The notes below the pieces were generated by a model that was not told the DNA's origin, searched no databases, and was given only the letters and a program-made list of their open reading frames with translations. This document shows, one piece after another, positions 1 through 6,122 of a DNA stretch of 8,499 nucleotides. The first letter of the stretch is position 1, and every line of letters begins with the position of its first letter. The stretch is from Bacillota bacterium (GTDB lineage: Bacteria; Bacillota; Clostridia; Christensenellales; Aristaeellaceae), in contig JAEWNM010000322.1 in NCBI GenBank assembly GCA_023392755.1, positions 1 to 8,499 on the forward strand. Direction: 5' to 3'. The position numbers and the translations under genes were made by a program.

Positions 1-1
1 C

Positions 2-151
2 CCTGAAACCTTCAAAGACCCGGAGAAGGCGGCCCAGGCCGCCAGGGATTATCAAAAAGCGCGGGACAAGGTGGCAGCCCTCTATGATGAGTGGGAGGAA
101 GCCGACAAAGCGCTGCGGGAGCTTACCGATACGCTGGAAGCAAACGGCTGA
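2..151 (+). CDS. C-terminal end of an ABC-F family ATP-binding protein (partial)
   Basis: Only the last 49 codons are in the window; the reading frame is open at the left edge and stops with TGA at 149-151. The peptide is highly charged and helical, with a pattern of Tyr, Trp, Glu and Leu (around YDEWEEADKALRELTDTLE) that resembles the C-terminal coiled-coil tail of ABC-F proteins (Uup/EttA/YdiF type). Those are soluble, ribosome-associated ATPases with two nucleotide-binding domains. No Walker motif is visible because the catalytic part lies outside the window, so the assignment rests on tail composition alone. The downstream gene's Shine-Dalgarno sequence overlaps this gene's stop codon, which suggests co-transcription. 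It could also be the end of another coiled-coil protein. Confidence 0.55.
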   Translation, partial: PETFKDPEKAAQAARDYQKARDKVAALYDEWEEADKALRELTDTLEANG

Positions 152-156
152 GGAGG
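151..156 (+). promoter_or_regulatory. Ribosome binding site AGGAGG that sets the glutaredoxin-like start
   Basis: AGGAGG begins on the last base of the upstream TGA and ends 9 nt before the ATG at 166. It supports a start at 166 rather than the in-frame ATG at 91, which lies inside the upstream gene and has no such motif. Confidence 0.8.
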
Positions 157-165
157 ATTTGGTTT

Positions 166-429
166 ATGAAGGAAATCACATTTTTTATGATGGATATCTG
201 CCCCTATTGTATCAAGGCGCAAAAATGGCTGGACGAATTGATGAGGGAGCACCCGGAGTACAAAAAAATCCCCATGAAGGTGATTGACGAGCGCAAGCAG
301 CCCGATTATGCCAACAAGTTCGATTATTATCTGGTGCCTACCTTTTATGTGGACGGCGTCAAGCTTCACGAGGGCGTGGCCACCAAGGATAAGGTGGAAT
401 ATGTGCTGAAGCGGGCGTTGGAGGGATAA
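166..429 (+). CDS. Glutaredoxin/thioredoxin-fold small redox protein (CPYC)
   Basis: This is an 87-residue cytosolic protein with no signal peptide or membrane segment. It has the classic glutaredoxin layout: a first beta strand (ITFFMMD), the active site C12-P13-Y14-C15 at the start of a helix, and the cis-proline loop V57-P58-T59 followed by a strand and a Gly-containing turn (FYVDGVKLHEG). CPYC is the dithiol glutaredoxin signature, so thiol-disulfide exchange or deglutathionylation is likely. Glutathione is uncommon in Clostridia, so the physiological reductant may be thioredoxin reductase or another thiol. The ATG at 166 is chosen because AGGAGG precedes it at 9 nt spacing. The gene follows the ABC-F gene with only a 14-nt gap and is closed by a terminator about 45 nt downstream, so it is probably the last gene of that operon. 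The fold is confident; the partner is unknown. Confidence 0.85.
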   Translation: MKEITFFMMDICPYCIKAQKWLDELMREHPEYKKIPMKVIDERKQPDYANKFDYYLVPTFYVDGVKLHEGVATKDKVEYVLKRALEG

Positions 430-473
430 AAAAACGAACGGCGGAACCGCGCGGCGGGCCGCCGCCGGGACTT

Positions 474-504
474 GGGGGAAGGGCGCATCGTCCTTCCCCC
501 TTTT
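474..504 (+). terminator. Rho-independent terminator after the glutaredoxin-like gene
   Basis: An 11-bp stem pairs 474-484 (GGGGGAAGGGC) with 490-500 (GTCCTTCCCCC), including one G-T pair, around a 5-nt loop. TTTT at 501-504 follows directly. It ends the ABC-F/glutaredoxin operon. A second GC-rich inverted repeat just upstream (451-465, GCGGC...GCCGC) has no T-tract. Confidence 0.85.
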
Positions 505-538
505 GCTTGGCCGCAAGCCGGCGGCCGGCGCGGAAAAG

Positions 539-676
539 AAAGGGCGCTTCGCATTTGCCGCCCATGCATAAATTGCGCTTGGCATTCGCTGCCCTAATAG
601 AAATTGCGCGGCGCATTCTCCCCCCTATAGAAAATTGTGCGGCGCATTCTCCCCCCCTATAGAAAAGTGCGCGGCG
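539..676. repeat. Degenerate tandem array, five units of about 30-32 bp
   Basis: Read on the + strand, the units start at 539 (31 bp), 570 (31 bp), 601 (30 bp), 631 (32 bp) and 663 (partial, about 14 bp). The core is AAATTGCGCGGCGCATTC, then a run of C, then CTATAG. The units at 601 and 631 are nearly identical; those at 539 and 570 are diverged but keep the A-rich start, the GCGC block and the GCATT block. The last unit keeps AAAAGTGCGCGGCG and then leaves the pattern. The spacing is close to three helical turns. The array lies between the upstream terminator and the candidate promoter of the kinase gene. I see no coding potential; open frames here on either strand only echo the repeat. Function unknown. 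Confidence 0.75.
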
Positions 677-681
677 AAAAC

Positions 682-711
682 TTGCGTTCCCGGTTTGTCT
701 TATAGTACAAT
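682..711 (+). promoter_or_regulatory. Candidate sigma-A promoter for the two-component system
   Basis: TTGCGT at 682-687 and TACAAT at 706-711 are separated by 18 bp, a reasonable vegetative promoter match in the only AT-rich part of the intergenic region. An alternative is TTGAAA (711-716) with CACAAT (735-740), also 18 bp apart. Either would give a leader of roughly 180-210 nt before the kinase start at 924. No experimental support is visible. Confidence 0.4.
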
Positions 712-818
712 TGAAATTGGATTTCACATAGAGACACAATTCCACAAAATGATAGCGCTGGCGATTTGATCCATCTGGCGCAACGGGGAGATTTTGCGGC
801 GGAATCCGCGGGAAAGGG

Positions 819-856
819 CGCCATGGCTTGCGCATTTTCCATTGCGCCCCATGGCG
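819..856 (+). promoter_or_regulatory. Stem-loop in the leader of the histidine kinase mRNA
   Basis: CGCCATGG (819-826) pairs perfectly with CCATGGCG (849-856). Inside it, GCGCA (830-834) pairs with TGCGC (843-847) around an 8-nt loop. It ends about 50 nt before the presumed ribosome binding site and has no T-tract, so it is not a terminator. It may only stabilise the leader. Confidence 0.4.
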
Positions 857-923
857 GGCCGCTGCTTTTGCTTGCACCATTTACTGCCCCGGCGGGCGGG
901 AGAAGAGGAAGCGGAATTACGCT

Positions 924-2654
924 ATGAAGACATTTCAAAACAAGGGTGGTATTCAACGCCTGTTTCTATTTTGGAACGTGCTTGTTTTTGTGGCGCTTCT
1001 GTTTGTGGAGCAGGTTTTTTTGTGGAATTACAGGGAAACGATTGTAGACAACATGAGAACGCTGACAAGGGCGGGGGCCGACCAGATATTCAGCGACATC
1101 AACATGATGTGGTATGAGCTGAATCTGATATCCGGCACGCTTTCCCGCAGCGAGGCGATGCGCGCCTACGTGCGGGCGGAGGCAAGGGACGGGCAGGTGT
1201 TCCAGGCGCTGCGGTCCGCCGTGCATTTGACGCAGCTGGCCGCAGACAACATAGACTCCATCATCGTGACGGATTTTTTGGATATTGAGCTGTTCGCCTA
1301 CGGCGCGGCGGACAGACAGGTGCTCAAGGGCGCGAAATGGGCGATCAACAATGGCCTGATTATCAAAAACCCCGTTCATCTGCAAAGCGTCGAAGGGGGA
1401 AACAGGCTGACGTACTGCATCAACTGCACGGACAGCGCCGCCGACGGGAGCACGCTGTACACCATTATCGTGTACAACATGAAGCAAATCCGTGACGCCT
1501 TTTCGGCGGTTGGCGGGGACTATGGCATAAATGTGCTGCTGCTGGACGGCAACAGCGAGCCGATTATGGAAAGCCTGTCCCTGGATGATGGGCAGCGCAC
1601 ACAAATCCTTGATCAGATACGTTCGGGGGAGCCGCCGGACGAGAGGCTTTTCATGCAGAGCAGAAGCTTTTCACTGCTGCGCTGGCACCTGATGGCATTT
1701 GTGCATGAATCGGCGCTGACCCGCCGTATGGCCATGGTATCGCGGTTCGCGTGGGTGATGAACATATTCATGCTCACAATTTTGTGCGCCTTTCTGGTCA
1801 TGCTCCGCAAGCATATCAACGAGCCCATCAGGCAGATACTGGATTTCATGCGGGCGCAGGCGCTTTATTCCCGGCCGGGGCACCTGGAGCTCCGCAACAA
1901 GAATGAGCTCAACCACATCGCGGACGGCCTCAACGACATGCTGGATAAGCAGCGGCTGATGACGCAGGAAAATCTGCTCAGCAAGGAGCGCATTTACCGG
2001 ATAGAGCTTATGCAAAAGCAATCGGAGATTGCCGCCCTTACCCATCAGATCAATCCCCATTTCCTTTACAACACGCTGGATTGCATGCGCGGCATGGCGT
2101 CCATGGGCGGCATGGCGGACCTGGAGGAAATCATATCGGCCATGGCCTACATATTCCGCTATGCTACGCGAGCCACGCCCTATGTAACCGTGGAGGAGGA
2201 GATGCAGAGCATCGCCCGCTATATGACCATCGTGCGCATACGCCACGGCGGGAGGATAAAGGTAACCCTTCATGTGGAGCCATCCGCCAGGGAGCTGAAA
2301 ATCCCCAAAATGCTGCTGCAGCCCATTGTGGAAAACGCTGTCATACACGGGCTGGAAACGGTGAACCGCGACGGCATGCTCAGCATTCATGTTCACCGCG
2401 AGGGCGATTGCCTGTACATGAAGGTGTGCGACAATGGCCTGGGCATGGATGAGGCGGAGCTTGACCGGCTGCGCGGCGAGCTTGACGGCGCTTACGACGA
2501 TGGCCAGGAGCGGTACGACCACATCGGGCTTGCCAACATACACCGCAGGATTCGCCTTCTGTACGGCGTGGGATGCGGACTTTCGGTGGACTCCAAGGTG
2601 GGCGCGGGCACGGAGGTATCCATACGGATACTCACCGAGCCGCGCATGAAATAA
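924..2654 (+). CDS. YesM-type membrane sensor histidine kinase
   Basis: 576 residues, an inner-membrane kinase that probably senses an extracellular sugar and phosphorylates the downstream regulator. Segments in order: TM1 at about 13-33; an extracytoplasmic sensor domain of about 240 residues; TM2 at about 275-294; a HAMP-like linker (HINEPIRQILDFM); the His_kinase (PF06580-type) motif NPHFLYN with phospho-acceptor His379; and an HATPase_c domain with the N-box QPIVENAVIHG (Asn471), DNGLGMD (503-509) and GLANIHRRI (from Gly535). This is the LytS/YesM subfamily layout, which normally pairs with AraC-type regulators of carbohydrate uptake. The ATG at 924 is preferred over an in-frame ATG at 828 because the AGGAAG-like site at 906-911 lies ahead of it, TM1 then starts naturally, and the extra 32 residues look non-native. 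The sensor domain carries a CxxC pair (Cys165, Cys168). The regulator gene starts 27 nt downstream. The ligand is unknown. Confidence 0.93.
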   Translation: MKTFQNKGGIQRLFLFWNVLVFVALLFVEQVFLWNYRETIVDNMRTLTRAGADQIFSDINMMWYELNLISGTLSRSEAMRAYVRAEARDGQVFQALRSAVHLTQLAADNIDSIIVTDFLDIELFAYGAADRQVLKGAKWAINNGLIIKNPVHLQSVEGGNRLTYCINCTDSAADGSTLYTIIVYNMKQIRDAFSAVGGDYGINVLLLDGNSEPIMESLSLDDGQRTQILDQIRSGEPPDERLFMQSRSFSLLRWHLMAFVHESALTRRMAMVSRFAWVMNIFMLTILCAFLVMLRKHINEPIRQILDFMRAQALYSRPGHLELRNKNELNHIADGLNDMLDKQRLMTQENLLSKERIYRIELMQKQSEIAALTHQINPHFLYNTLDCMRGMASMGGMADLEEIISAMAYIFRYATRATPYVTVEEEMQSIARYMTIVRIRHGGRIKVTLHVEPSARELKIPKMLLQPIVENAVIHGLETVNRDGMLSIHVHREGDCLYMKVCDNGLGMDEAELDRLRGELDGAYDDGQERYDHIGLANIHRRIRLLYGVGCGLSVDSKVGAGTEVSIRILTEPRMK

Positions 2655-2681
2655 CGCGTCAGCGAAGGGGGAGGATATCTT

Positions 2682-4130
2682 ATGCATACGGTTCTGCTGA
2701 TCGATGACGAGCCCTGGGCGCTGGAAAGCCTGTACCGCGTGTTCAACTGGGAGCAGAACGGATTTCAGGTGACCGGCCGGTATACGGACCCGGTTCAGGG
2801 ATGGAACGCGGTTGTCAGCGATATGCCCGACGTTGTGTTTATCGATATCCGCATGCCGGTGATGAGCGGGCTGGAGATGGCGGCCAAGGCCCAAAGCCTG
2901 CGCTGCCCGCCCCTGTTCATTATCGTCAGCGGGTACGATTTGTTTCAGTACGCGCAGCAGGCGCTGCGGCTGGGCGTATTCGATTATTGCATCAAGCCCG
3001 TGGAGCGGGATGTCGCGCAGGAACTTTTGCAAAAGCTCAAAGGGGAGCTCAAGGGCCGGGCCATGTCGCAATGCGCCGCCCTTTTGGAGGAGATTCAAAG
3101 CGGTATGTCCGGCGAATGCCTGTTCAGGCAAAGCGGCCTTCCGGCGGCTGGCGGCTATTGGCTTGTCGCCGTTATACGCTTTATGGACGAAGCGGCCATG
3201 CATGATGTGACAAAGGCGCTTGACGGCCTGTGCTTCAAGCCGGTTTGGCTGGGCGCCACCAAGGCGATGTTTGTATTCAACGGGGAGGAGTCGGTCGGCG
3301 AAACGGTGAGGCAGGCCCTTATGCGCGTTGCGGGCCACCCCAAGCTGTATATCGGCCTTAGCAGGACAAGCAGCCATGCGCACCATCTTTCAAGGCGCGT
3401 GTTCGAGGCGCAAAGCTGTGCGTATACGGATTTTGTCAACCCGGAAAACCGCCTGGTCGTCTACCATGCGCTGGAGAGCGTGAAGGTGGAGGCATGCCTG
3501 CATTCCCTGATGGATGCCGTTGAGGGCAGGGACAAGGGCGCATGGTCCGCGCAGCTTGCGTGCTTTACCAGGCTTCTGGTGGAGGAAGGGGTGCAGATGC
3601 ACAGCCTCTGCCGGATGTGGAACAGGCTCATGGACGCGTTTGACCGCTGCGGAAGCGATCGCCTGCGCAGCGAGCTGGAATGGGTGATGGACGCGGAGGC
3701 AATGCGCGCGTTTCTGGGGAGCACCGGGGAAATGATCAATTACCTGGATACGCTGATGCGCCAGCACCTGGAGGAGAGCGCCATGCCTTCCCCCGCCAAT
3801 GTCAACCAAAGCTTCCTGGACCTATTGGAGTATGTTCGCGCTCAGTATACGGGAAGGCTGCACCTGAGCGAATTGGCCGCCCAGTTTCATTTGAACACGG
3901 CCTATTGCAGCGAGCTCTTCCGCAAGGTTGTGGGGCTTACGTATACCGAGTATGTCACCAAACTGCGCATGGAGCATGCTCAGAGGGCGATTGGCAGCGG
4001 TGAGTGCAATCTGCAGATGCTGGCGCTTACGTTGGGCTACGGGGATTACTTCACCTTCAGCAAACGGTTCAAGCAGTATTTCGGGCAGGCGCCGACCCGT
4101 ATGAATTGTATAAAATTCGGACAGAAATAG
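2682..4130 (+). CDS. YesN-type response regulator, REC plus AraC-family DNA-binding domain
   Basis: 482 residues, cytosolic. The receiver domain (about 1-115) has the acidic pocket Asp8-Asp9, phospho-acceptor Asp55 in VVFIDIRMP, Ser83 in IIVSGYD and Lys106 in DYCIKPVERD, so it appears fully functional. A middle region (about 120-370) of the kind common in YesN proteins has no recognised motif. The C-terminal AraC-type domain (about 379-475) has two helix-turn-helix units: LSELAAQFHLNTAYCSELFRK (396-415), and one around LALTLGYGDYFTFSKRFKQYFG that ends in the family's typical KxFGxxP-like signature (QYFGQAP). AGGGGGAGG at 2666-2674 sits 7 nt before the ATG. It is co-transcribed with the kinase and is expected to activate the transporter operon that starts about 100 bp downstream. 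The role is confident; the target site is inferred. Confidence 0.94.
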   Translation: MHTVLLIDDEPWALESLYRVFNWEQNGFQVTGRYTDPVQGWNAVVSDMPDVVFIDIRMPVMSGLEMAAKAQSLRCPPLFIIVSGYDLFQYAQQALRLGVFDYCIKPVERDVAQELLQKLKGELKGRAMSQCAALLEEIQSGMSGECLFRQSGLPAAGGYWLVAVIRFMDEAAMHDVTKALDGLCFKPVWLGATKAMFVFNGEESVGETVRQALMRVAGHPKLYIGLSRTSSHAHHLSRRVFEAQSCAYTDFVNPENRLVVYHALESVKVEACLHSLMDAVEGRDKGAWSAQLACFTRLLVEEGVQMHSLCRMWNRLMDAFDRCGSDRLRSELEWVMDAEAMRAFLGSTGEMINYLDTLMRQHLEESAMPSPANVNQSFLDLLEYVRAQYTGRLHLSELAAQFHLNTAYCSELFRKVVGLTYTEYVTKLRMEHAQRAIGSGECNLQMLALTLGYGDYFTFSKRFKQYFGQAPTRMNCIKFGQK

Positions 4131-4157
4131 CCGATCAAATGACAAACGAAACTGAGA

Positions 4158-4194
4158 TTGTGACATGTATTGTTGCAATATGCCAGGCTATAAT
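4158..4194 (+). promoter_or_regulatory. Promoter of the sugar-transporter operon with possible activator site
   Basis: A perfect -10 hexamer TATAAT lies at 4189-4194, 37 bp before the binding-protein start. At 17-bp spacing the -35 position reads TGTATT (4166-4171), a poor match, which is typical of promoters that need an activator. An inverted repeat TATTG-TTG-CAATA (4168-4180) overlaps the -35, and TTGTGACA lies just upstream (4158-4165). Control by the adjacent AraC-type regulator is inferred from position, not shown. Confidence 0.6.
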
Positions 4195-4214
4195 GACATC
4201 ATCCAATTAATCGC

Positions 4215-4224
4215 AAAGGGAGGA
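4215..4224 (+). promoter_or_regulatory. Strong ribosome binding site of the solute-binding protein
   Basis: AAAGGGAGGA ends 7 nt before the ATG at 4232. The near-ideal match and spacing fit the high expression expected of a binding protein. Confidence 0.75.
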
Positions 4225-4231
4225 AAACTTC

Positions 4232-5821
4232 ATGAGGTCCAAAAAGTTCCGTGTGTTTGCTGTCCTTTTCCTGGCAGCCCTGATGGCGTTCGGATCAGCC
4301 GTCACCGTCCTGGCCGAAGGGCCCGCGGTCTATGACACGCCCCAGTCGTTCACCATGTGGTGCTCGATGGACAAGGCGGCCGGCGCTGTCAAGGATTGGT
4401 CCGAAAACCTCGTATTCCAGACCATGAAGGAAAAAACGAACGTCGGCGTGGAATTCCAGCATCCGCCGGTGGGCGGGGAAAAGGATGCGTTTAACCTGAT
4501 GTGCGCATCCGGCGATTATCCCGATGTTATCCAGTATACCTGGCTGACCGTTCCCGGCGGCCCCGCAAATTACCTTGCGGACGGCGTTATCATCCCCCTC
4601 AACGAGCTGATCGACAAGCACGCGCCCAACCTCAAAGCGTACCTTGCGGCGCACCCCGACATCAACCGCCAGATCATGCTGGATGACGGCACCTATTATG
4701 TGCTTCCCTCCATTTATGAGGACAAGGAGCTGGCTACCCATCAGGGCCCGGTTGTGCGCGCCGACTTCCTTGCCAAAATCGGCATGAAGCCCGAGGATTT
4801 CCCCACCACCGTGGCGGGCTGGGAAGAAATGCTGATCAAGGTCCGCGACAGCGAAGAATTGAAGGATGTTATTCCCTACTTCTTCGCCACCATGACCAAT
4901 ATAACGGAATCCCCCACCATTCTGGGCGCATACGGCATCACCCAGGAATTCTACAACGACAACGGCACGGTTAAGTATGGCGCGATTCAGCCGGAATACA
5001 AGGAATTCCTCACCACCATGCGCCGGTGGTACGAGCTGGGCCTGCTGGATACCGAGTTTGCCGCCAACACCGCTAAGCTGCGTGACGAAAAGGTCACCTC
5101 CAACCGCGTGTTCGCCTTCATCGGCTCCATGGGCAACAGCATCACCCGCTATACGGCCATGTGCCGCAATGAAACAAACCCCGACTTCCAACTGCTGCCC
5201 ATGCCCTATCCCACGCTGACCGAGGGCGAAACCCCCATCGTTGGCCAGCAGGGTGCCTCATACACCGGTGCCGGCGTGGCCATCAGCAGCACCTGCAAAA
5301 ACCCCGAGCTGGTCATCAAGTATTTTGACTACTTCTACAGCGAGGAAGGCCATATGCTTTCCAACTGGGGCGTGCAGGGCCTGACCTATGACTATGACGC
5401 CAATGGCAACCCCTACTTCCTGCCGCTGGTGGATAAAAACCCCGACGGGCTGTCCCGCGAGCAGGCCATGGCCAAGTACACAATCTGGCAATCCCAGTCC
5501 CCCGTCTACAAGCGCAAGGACGTGCTGCAACAGCGCGACAGCCTGCCGGAGCAGATTGAAGGCCGCAAGAATTGGCTGATCTGCAAAAATGAGATCATTA
5601 TGCCGCCGGTTACGCCCACCGCCGAAGAAGCCAGCGAATTCGCCACCATCATGAACGACTGCACGACGTACGCGGTGGAGCAGGCGACAAAGATCATTAT
5701 GGGCACCGTTGACCTGAACGAGGGCTTTGATGTAATGGTCGCCACGCTCAAGGGCATGGGTATCGACCGGGCCATCGAACTGCGCCAGGCGCAATTGGAA
5801 CGCTATCTCGCCCGTCCCTGA
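4232..5821 (+). CDS. Secreted extracellular solute-binding protein of a carbohydrate ABC transporter (LplA-like)
   Basis: 529 residues. It captures substrate, probably an oligosaccharide, outside the membrane and delivers it to the permeases encoded downstream. The N-terminus is a classic Sec signal peptide: basic MRSKK, a hydrophobic core to about residue 22, and a VLA-EG signal peptidase I site after Ala28. There is no lipobox; the first cysteine is Cys44 in the mature protein, unlike most Gram-positive binding proteins of this class. The mature part has family features: an early strand and helix (FTMWCSMDKAAGAVKDW), FNLMCASGDYPDVIQY, an ADGVIIPLNELIDKHAPNLKAYL segment and DGTYYVLPSIYED, all typical of the LplA group of large binding proteins. 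Length fits that group (about 500-560). The stop is followed within 40 bp by a hairpin repeat. The substrate cannot be read from the sequence. Confidence 0.92.
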   Translation: MRSKKFRVFAVLFLAALMAFGSAVTVLAEGPAVYDTPQSFTMWCSMDKAAGAVKDWSENLVFQTMKEKTNVGVEFQHPPVGGEKDAFNLMCASGDYPDVIQYTWLTVPGGPANYLADGVIIPLNELIDKHAPNLKAYLAAHPDINRQIMLDDGTYYVLPSIYEDKELATHQGPVVRADFLAKIGMKPEDFPTTVAGWEEMLIKVRDSEELKDVIPYFFATMTNITESPTILGAYGITQEFYNDNGTVKYGAIQPEYKEFLTTMRRWYELGLLDTEFAANTAKLRDEKVTSNRVFAFIGSMGNSITRYTAMCRNETNPDFQLLPMPYPTLTEGETPIVGQQGASYTGAGVAISSTCKNPELVIKYFDYFYSEEGHMLSNWGVQGLTYDYDANGNPYFLPLVDKNPDGLSREQAMAKYTIWQSQSPVYKRKDVLQQRDSLPEQIEGRKNWLICKNEIIMPPVTPTAEEASEFATIMNDCTTYAVEQATKIIMGTVDLNEGFDVMVATLKGMGIDRAIELRQAQLERYLARP

Positions 5822-5855
5822 CGGAATGTGACCCGGCTGGCACATCATTGGTTAA

Positions 5856-5887
5856 TAAACCGGGACGTCGTGTCCGGCGTCCCGGTT
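5856..5887. repeat. 32-bp direct repeat, copy 1, with hairpin
   Basis: Identical over 32 bases to 6088-6119. AACCGGGACG (5858-5867) pairs perfectly with CGTCCCGGTT (5878-5887) around a 10-nt loop. On the + strand it is followed by CAGACC, not by T residues, so it is a poor forward terminator. On the - strand it is followed by TATTAA. It lies 36 bp after the binding-protein stop and could protect that mRNA's 3' end. Confidence 0.9.
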
Positions 5888-6087
5888 CAGACCTCCCAGG
5901 GAGGTATCGGAGGGCCGAAGTCCTCCGATTCCAGATCGCAAACCAGCGACATGTGCGGTGGTTTGCGAAGGAATTTCGAAGAAATTCCCTCCTTGCCCGA
6001 GCAAACGGCCGCAAAAGGGCAACGCCATTTTGCAGTGTAGCGAGGGAAAAACTCAACAAAGTGGCGGCAGCCACTTTGTTGATACAC
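5888..6087 (+). other. Hairpin-rich element between the two 32-bp repeats; possible interspersed repeat or structured RNA
   Basis: Consecutive inverted repeats fill the segment: ACCTCCC-A-GGGAGGT (5891-5905); ATCGGAGG/CCTCCGAT (5906-5913 with 5922-5929); TCGCAAACCA/TGGTTTGCGA (5936-5945 with 5959-5968); GGAATTT/AAATTCC (5970-5976 with 5982-5988); a near-perfect palindrome GCAAAA...TTTTGC (6011-6033); and TCAACAAAGTGGC/GCCACTTTGTTGA with a GGCA loop (6053-6065 with 6070-6082). The last is framed by AGTGTA/TACACT (6034-6039 with 6083-6088). Such density is not expected by chance. I do not recognise a named RNA family. It could be a miniature interspersed element inserted within a terminator, or a regulatory RNA acting on permease expression. 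The strand is given as that of the operon. Confidence 0.6.
6053..6082 (+). repeat. Perfect 13-bp stem with 4-nt loop
   Basis: TCAACAAAGTGGC (6053-6065) and GCCACTTTGTTGA (6070-6082) are exact reverse complements around GGCA. It is the longest perfect stem in the region and lies 7 bp before the terminator hairpin. It lacks a U-tract of its own. Confidence 0.85.
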
Positions 6088-6122
6088 TAAACCGGGACGT
6101 CGTGTCCGGCGTCCCGGTTTTT
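6088..6122 (+). terminator. 32-bp repeat copy 2: intrinsic terminator or attenuator before the permeases
   Basis: The 32-bp repeat (6088-6119) is identical to 5856-5887. Here the stem extends to 11 bp (6089-6099 with 6110-6120) and runs into TTTTT at 6118-6122, giving a good intrinsic terminator. It sits within the transporter operon, 58 bp before the first permease, so partial termination would give more binding protein than permease mRNA. The 5' arm of copy 1 can pair equally with the 3' arm of this copy, so alternative folds exist. Confidence 0.75.

Larger units (their letters stand above)
505..923. other. Gene-free intergenic region between redox gene and histidine kinase
   Basis: About 420 bp without a credible gene. 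In order it contains a GC-rich stretch with short inverted repeats (505-535), the degenerate 30-32 bp tandem array (539-676), a candidate sigma-A promoter (682-711), an AT-richer stretch (712-755), and a GC-rich leader with a stem-loop at 819-856 just before the kinase ribosome binding site. Open frames on the opposite strand show only repeat-derived composition and no family features. Confidence 0.6.

Noticed and set aside
539..676. CRISPR array
   Set aside because: Units abut with no variable spacers between conserved repeats, and no cas gene is near.
359..880. Long - strand open frames over the intergenic region upstream of the kinase
   Set aside because: They translate the terminator and the tandem array; the peptide shows only repeat-derived blocks, with no ribosome binding site or recognisable domain.
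828..923. Upstream start codon extending the kinase by 32 residues
   Set aside because: The ATG at 828 lies inside a leader stem-loop without a ribosome binding site, and the added residues do not look like a kinase N-terminus; 924 gives a natural start just before TM1.
1671..3386. 571-codon - strand open frame opposite the kinase and regulator
   Set aside because: It is the mirror of two well-supported genes with intact catalytic motifs; its His/Ala/Val-rich composition is typical of an antisense shadow in GC-rich DNA.
5848..6090. An 80-codon basic open frame (and an overlapping 70-codon frame at 5828-6040) across the hairpin region
   Set aside because: It has no ribosome binding site, runs through repeat copy 1 and several perfect inverted repeats, and its Arg/Lys-rich composition is what such GC-rich hairpins give in any frame. 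If the element proves multicopy, similar predicted proteins may be in databases as artefacts.
5856..6119. Transposon with target-site duplication
   Set aside because: A 32-bp duplication is too long for common insertion sequences, no terminal inverted repeats were found at the inner edges, and there is no transposase. Recombination or a repeat-family insertion fits better, though this stays open.
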